Below, piece after piece: positions 5,050 to 9,014 of a stretch of 9,014 bases of DNA. The position numbers and the translations under genes are program-made. The DNA comes from an uncultured Clostridia bacterium (GTDB lineage: Bacteria; Bacillota; Clostridia; Lachnospirales; Lachnospiraceae). The DNA lies in the NCBI GenBank assembly GCA_945622055.1, contig CALZBV010000090.1, positions 1 to 9,014 on the forward strand, in the 5' to 3' direction. Below the pieces are notes generated by a model. That model did no database searches, was not told the DNA's origin, and saw nothing but the letters and a program-made list of their open reading frames with translations. The number at the start of each line of letters is the position of its first letter. The stretch's first letter is position 1.

Positions 5050-7872
5050 ATGTTTCGATTTATGATGCAAAAAATCAGACATAAAAAATGGCTTGTATTG
5101 TGCATGCTCATTGGAAATGTTCTGTTAGTGGCAGTAGCTGCGGGATATCCGATGTATAAGGAGGCCTCGCTTCAAAGAATGCTGTCGGATGAATTTGACG
5201 GGTATCAGGAAGAAACGAAAACGTATCCGGGGCTGATTACCATGACGGCAACGGAGATGAAGGGCGAACTTTTGACGGAATTTCTAAAAATCGAGGATTA
5301 TGCAGGACGGGTGCTTAACGAACTGTCACTGAAACAAAAGGAGTGGGTTGCCTGCCAGAATCTGTCTTCGGCAAAGGCTGTCTCAGGACTGGTGCGTGAG
5401 GATGCTACCGAGCAGACAATCAAGATTGCGTCGCTTTCCAACCTTCCTGCACACAGTGAAGTTATCCTCGGAAGAATGTATGAAAACACTGTGACCGAGG
5501 ACGGATTTTTAGAGGCGGTGGTGACGGAAGCCTGCTTTGTTGAGAAAAATCTCCTTCTGGGAGAGGAGTTTACCTTTAAGGGTCTGAAGGACCGTTCGGG
5601 AAATCCGGTGCATATACGGGTTGTCGGAGTTATCCGCAACAGTGACAAGCATGATCTTTACTGGGTGAAGAAGCCGGATGCTTACCGGCACGAGGCTTTT
5701 ATTGCGGAAAATCTGTTTACGGAGTGGTTCCGCGGCGAAGAGTCCAGACGCTTTAGCGTAAACGGAAGCTGGTATATTCTGGCGGATTGCGATTCCATCA
5801 GACATCAGAATGCACAGGAGATAAAGGAAAAGGTCAGTACGCTGCTTTCCATCAATGAGGTAGGAACCTCAATCTCGGCAGGTGGCTTACACCGTGTACT
5901 GGGAGAATATGTTGCAAAGGAAAAGAAGATTGAGGCAACCCTAATGATTCTTCAGATTCCGGTTCTGGCTCTTTTGGCGGCATTTTTGTTTATGATTTCG
6001 GGACAGATGCTCTCCATGGAGCAGAATGAGATTTCCCAGCTCAAAAGCCGTGGCGCATCCCGCGGACAGATTATCCGGCTGTATCTGATGCAGAATTTAC
6101 TTATGGCAGGAGCCGCCCTTGTAATCGGGTTCCCGATTGGTATGGGACTTTGCAGCCTGCTTGGCTCTTCGACAGCGTTTCTTGAGTTCGGGTCGGGCCG
6201 CATGCTTTCGGTCCGCATTACCGGTGAGGCAGTTTTATATGCAACGGTTGCACTCTTAGGCTCTGTTTTCTTAACACTGATACCGGTGCTTCGTTACAGT
6301 GGGGTATCCATTGTTCATGTAAAGCGAAAAAAAGCGCAGAACACAAAAAAGCTCTGGCAAAAGCTTTATCTGGATTTTATTACCACCGGCATCGCATTGT
6401 ACGGATTCTACACGTTTTCCCAAAGAACGGAAGAGCTGAAGGCAAGTGTTGCAGCAGGAAAGCCGTTGGATCCGCTGCTTTACCTCAGTGCGTCTCTGTT
6501 TTTGCTCGGAAGCGGTATGCTGTTTTTACGGTTACAGCCGTATATCGTACGCTTTCTGTTTTTCCTTCAGAAGCGTTTTCTGAAGCCTGCCGGATACGCA
6601 TCCTACCTTCAGACCATCCGTACCGGCTCAAAGCAGCAGTTCATCATGCTGTTTGTTGTGCTGACGGTTTCGCTCGGTATTTTTAATGCAACCGTGGCGC
6701 GGACGATTATTGCAAATGCGGAAAAAAATACCGTATACCTTTCCGGTGCAGACCTGATTGTACAGGAATACTGGAAAAATAATGAGGCGTATGTGGCAAA
6801 GGAGCCGTCGGCGGAGCTTGTTTATGTGGAACCGGACTTTTCCAAATACGAAAATCTTTCTCAAATCAGCGAATTTACGAAGGTGTACCGCACGCAGGTG
6901 GAGTGTGAAACGGAGAAGCAGTCTGCAGACGGGAAAAAGACGAAGAATGTTATTACCGCTGAGCTGATGGCGATTCGCACGAAGGAGTTTGGTGAAATCG
7001 TGCTTGGCGACAGGCGGCTGAATGAGTATCACCTGAACGAGTATCTTAATGTACTGTCGACGAATGCAGGAGCCGTGCTTGTTTCCGACAGCTTCCGTAC
7101 GAAACAGGGCAAAAAGCTCGGGGATACAATTACCTATAAGAATTCCGAAGGAAAGACGGCGGAGGGTATCATCTACGGCTTCTTTGAGTACTGGCCGGAT
7201 TATGTACCGACATCGGTTTCCGAGGTAGACGGAGAAAACGTTACCGAGAACAATTATCTGGTGGTAGCACATCTTTCTTACCTGCAGGAGCACTTCGGTA
7301 TGCGTCCGTATGAAATCTGGATGAAGACCGACGGAAGTGATATTTCCTTCTTTTATGACTGGGCAGAGGAAAACGGATATAAATACACAATGGTGAAAAG
7401 TCTTCAGGAAAGTCTTGCAGATATTCGCACGGACACGCTGTTTCAGGGTACGAACGGTATTCTGACCTTAAGCTTTATCATTATTCTGTTACTCTGTGGC
7501 GTTGGTTACCTGATTTACTGGATTCTTTCTATTCGTGAGCGTGAGCTTTTGTTTGGCATTTTGCGTGCAATGGGTATGCAAAAGAATGAGATTCTGCAGA
7601 TGCTTTTTCTGGAGCAGGTATTTTGCGGTGTATTTTCAATTGTTTTTGGCGGCATAGCCGGATTGATTGCATCAAGGCTGTATGTGCCGATGATTCAGAT
7701 TACGTATGCGGCAGACAATCAGGTGCTTGCCCAGACGCTGATTACGGACAGCGCGGACACGGTAAAGCTGTTTGCGGTAATTGCGGTAATGCTTGTGATT
7801 TGTATTGCTGTACTTGTCAGAAATATCGCATCCATGAAGATTACCAATGCGCTAAAGCTTGGCGAAGACTAA
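5050..7872 (+). CDS. Large FtsX/MacB-type ABC transporter permease with two FtsX modules
   Basis: The 940-aa product has about ten predicted membrane segments: 14-33, 296-318, 350-372, 393-415, 442-457, 476-494, 530-549, 802-826, 853-876 and 905-925. Two FtsX-like units are recognisable by the cytoplasmic motif after their first segment: NEISQLKSRGASRGQIIRLYLMQNL (326-350) and RERELLFGILRAMGMQKNEILQMLFLEQ (829-856). Two extracytoplasmic domains of about 260 residues (34-295 and 550-801) resemble the MacB-type periplasmic domains of FtsX permeases. The two halves in one chain could make a complete membrane unit without dimerisation. It follows the third adaptor by 12 bases with GGGAGGA as ribosome binding site and precedes the ATPase by 18 bases. 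The likely task is energy-coupled movement of, or resistance to, a peptide, lipid or other envelope substrate (MacB/Lol/BceB-like superfamily); the substrate is unknown. Confidence 0.85.
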   Translation: MFRFMMQKIRHKKWLVLCMLIGNVLLVAVAAGYPMYKEASLQRMLSDEFDGYQEETKTYPGLITMTATEMKGELLTEFLKIEDYAGRVLNELSLKQKEWVACQNLSSAKAVSGLVREDATEQTIKIASLSNLPAHSEVILGRMYENTVTEDGFLEAVVTEACFVEKNLLLGEEFTFKGLKDRSGNPVHIRVVGVIRNSDKHDLYWVKKPDAYRHEAFIAENLFTEWFRGEESRRFSVNGSWYILADCDSIRHQNAQEIKEKVSTLLSINEVGTSISAGGLHRVLGEYVAKEKKIEATLMILQIPVLALLAAFLFMISGQMLSMEQNEISQLKSRGASRGQIIRLYLMQNLLMAGAALVIGFPIGMGLCSLLGSSTAFLEFGSGRMLSVRITGEAVLYATVALLGSVFLTLIPVLRYSGVSIVHVKRKKAQNTKKLWQKLYLDFITTGIALYGFYTFSQRTEELKASVAAGKPLDPLLYLSASLFLLGSGMLFLRLQPYIVRFLFFLQKRFLKPAGYASYLQTIRTGSKQQFIMLFVVLTVSLGIFNATVARTIIANAEKNTVYLSGADLIVQEYWKNNEAYVAKEPSAELVYVEPDFSKYENLSQISEFTKVYRTQVECETEKQSADGKKTKNVITAELMAIRTKEFGEIVLGDRRLNEYHLNEYLNVLSTNAGAVLVSDSFRTKQGKKLGDTITYKNSEGKTAEGIIYGFFEYWPDYVPTSVSEVDGENVTENNYLVVAHLSYLQEHFGMRPYEIWMKTDGSDISFFYDWAEENGYKYTMVKSLQESLADIRTDTLFQGTNGILTLSFIIILLLCGVGYLIYWILSIRERELLFGILRAMGMQKNEILQMLFLEQVFCGVFSIVFGGIAGLIASRLYVPMIQITYAADNQVLAQTLITDSADTVKLFAVIAVMLVICIAVLVRNIASMKITNALKLGED

Positions 7873-7890
7873 CCGGGGGAGGAGATTATT

Positions 7891-8571
7891 ATGGAATACA
7901 TGATAGAGACAAAAAACATCAATCGAATTTTTCCGGTTACCGGTGGAGAGTTTCAGGCCTTAAAGGACATTTCCATTTCCATTCCGAAGGGTTCTCTTGC
8001 TATTCTGAAGGGACGCTCCGGTTCCGGTAAGACGACCTTAATGAACATTTTGGGGGCGCTGGACCGGCCGACAAGCGGCGAGCTTTTCTACGAGGGTGTG
8101 GATATTTGTAAGTACTCGGACCGTCAGAGAGAGAACCTTCGAAGAACCAGGGTTGGCTTCGTATTTCAGTCGGTTTCTCTGATTCCGATGATGACCGCGT
8201 TTGAAAATGTTGAGTTTTCCATGCGGCTGGCCGGTATCAATGAAGGACGGAAGGAACGTGTGGAGGAGTGTCTGAAGATGGTTGGACTTGGCGGCCGTAT
8301 GGGACACATGCCGCAGGAGATGTCCGGTGGTGAGCAGCAGCGTGTTGCAATTGCGAGAGCGCTGGCACATCGTCCGCAGGTTATTTTCGCCGACGAGCCG
8401 ACGGCAGAGCTCGACAGTGCAACGGCAGTAGCAGTCATGAAGCTGTTCCGTGAGCTTGTGGAGCGCGAAAAGGTAACGATTATTATGACAACACATGATG
8501 TCGGTCTGATGTCAGCAGGAACAATTTCCTATGAACTGGAGGACGGAGCCTTAAAGGCGGCAGAAGAATAG
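7891..8571 (+). CDS. ABC transporter ATPase, LolD/MacB type (complete)
   Basis: This is a complete 226-aa nucleotide-binding domain. It has Walker A GRSGSGKTT (41-49), a Q-loop with Gln93 in GFVFQS, the signature MSGGEQQR (144-151), Walker B VIFADEP (164-170) with catalytic Glu169, the D-loop region AELD, and the H-loop His202 in MTTHD. The segment SLIPMMTAFENVEFSMRLAG is typical of ATPases that serve FtsX-type permeases (MacB, LolD, BceA, FtsE). All catalytic residues are present, so it should be active. GGGGGAGGAG (7875-7884) precedes the ATG by six bases and decides the start over the ATG three codons downstream. It presumably drives the permease encoded just upstream, acting at the cytoplasmic membrane face. 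The next ATPase gene follows after eight bases. Confidence 0.92.
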   Translation: MEYMIETKNINRIFPVTGGEFQALKDISISIPKGSLAILKGRSGSGKTTLMNILGALDRPTSGELFYEGVDICKYSDRQRENLRRTRVGFVFQSVSLIPMMTAFENVEFSMRLAGINEGRKERVEECLKMVGLGGRMGHMPQEMSGGEQQRVAIARALAHRPQVIFADEPTAELDSATAVAVMKLFRELVEREKVTIIMTTHDVGLMSAGTISYELEDGALKAAEE

Positions 8572-8579
8572 GAGGAGCT

Positions 8580-9014
8580 ATGGCAGAAGAGAAGGAAATC
8601 ATGATTCAGGCGGATAACCTGGTGAAAATCTATAAGACAAAGGACAGTGAGGTGCTTGCGCTGCAGGGACTTGACCTGACTGTGGAAAAGGGAGAGCTTG
8701 TTGCGATTATCGGTAACAGCGGAAGCGGAAAATCCACCTTTTTGAATATGATCGGTGGTTTGGATAAACCGAGTGCGGGTAAACTGTTTGTGGATGGAAA
8801 AAATCTGTTCACGATGGGAGAACGCGAGCTTGTGGAGTACAAGCGGAGTACGGTAGGCTTTGTCTGGCAGAATAACGGAAGAAACCTGCTTCCGTATCTG
8901 ACTGCACTTGAAAACGTAATGACACCGATGCATCTGACCGGGCGGCAAAACAAGAAGGAGTGGGCGCTGGAGCTTTTGGATATGGTTGGAATGTCCCACC
9001 GGAAAAACAACCGC
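8580..9014 (+). CDS. Second ABC transporter ATPase, LolD/MacB type (partial, cut by window end)
   Basis: Translation from the ATG at 8580 gives 145 residues before the window ends, all of one ABC nucleotide-binding domain. It shows Walker A GNSGSGKST (45-53), a Q-loop in VGFVWQNNGRNLLPYLTALENV (92-113; Gln97), and the start of the helical domain. Signature, Walker B and H-loop lie beyond the edge. GGAGGAG ending at 8577 serves as ribosome binding site and overlaps the stop codon of the preceding ATPase gene. The protein is clearly different from its neighbour (for example GLDLTVEKGELVAIIGNSGSGKS against DISISIPKGSLAILKGRSGSGKT), so it is not a recent duplicate. It may form a heterodimer with the first ATPase, matching the two FtsX modules of the permease, or belong to a further permease outside the window. 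Confidence 0.9.
   Translation, partial: MAEEKEIMIQADNLVKIYKTKDSEVLALQGLDLTVEKGELVAIIGNSGSGKSTFLNMIGGLDKPSAGKLFVDGKNLFTMGERELVEYKRSTVGFVWQNNGRNLLPYLTALENVMTPMHLTGRQNKKEWALELLDMVGMSHRKNNR

Noticed and set aside
6628..7293. A 221-codon open frame on the minus strand within the permease gene
   Set aside because: It has no ribosome binding site or recognisable domain, and the + strand frame is a continuous permease with matching membrane topology.
7623..8030. A + strand open frame bridging the end of the permease and the first ATPase
   Set aside because: It is an out-of-frame overlap with both genes, Cys-rich and without motifs; both overlapping genes have clear start signals and conserved domains.
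7623..9014. A complete bacteriocin or lantibiotic cluster around the transporter
   Set aside because: No precursor peptide, modification enzyme or immunity gene is visible in the window; only transport components are present.

Overview
The window looks like low-to-mid GC Bacillota (Clostridia, Lachnospiraceae-like) DNA. Three observations suggest this: strong AGGAGG-type ribosome binding sites before almost every gene, lipoprotein signal peptides, and mobility proteins resembling those of Tn1549-like conjugative elements of gut Clostridia. The organism assignment is inference from family resemblance; nothing was searched. All clear genes are on the + strand.

Positions 1-1712 look like the remnant of an integrative or mobilizable element. 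A good sigma-A promoter (98-127) leads into a structured leader of about 260 nt that ends in a strong intrinsic terminator (367-397). Positions 409-661 are packed with inverted repeats and may be an oriT. Next come a ribbon-helix-helix mobilization protein (stop at 998), whose apparent native start codon is one base out of frame, and a 227-codon ORF (999-1682). That ORF begins with what looks like the first ten residues of a relaxase and then continues as the interior and C-terminus of a ParB-type partition protein. The segment therefore appears to be an internally deleted element. A 6-codon ORF with its own ribosome binding site (1691-1711) may be the start of one more element gene, cut off at the boundary.

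Positions 1722-9014 hold one tightly packed operon. An extended -10 promoter (1722-1750) and a leader hairpin (1796-1836) precede three consecutive HlyD/MacA-like adaptor proteins (353, 337 and 368 aa). A 940-aa FtsX/MacB-type permease with two FtsX-like membrane modules follows, then two LolD/MacB-type ATPases; the second is cut by the window edge. Gaps are 8-18 bases or the genes overlap, and each gene has its own Shine-Dalgarno sequence, so they should be co-transcribed and work as one envelope ABC export or peptide-resistance-type system. In this model the ATPases power conformational changes of the permease, and the adaptors form the extracytoplasmic part. Substrate and physiological role cannot be read from the sequence.

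The main points of interest are the relaxase/ParB chimera with its 16-bp perfect palindrome, the attenuator-like leader, and a transporter with three divergent adaptors, two of them evident lipoproteins and the third lacking a lipobox.
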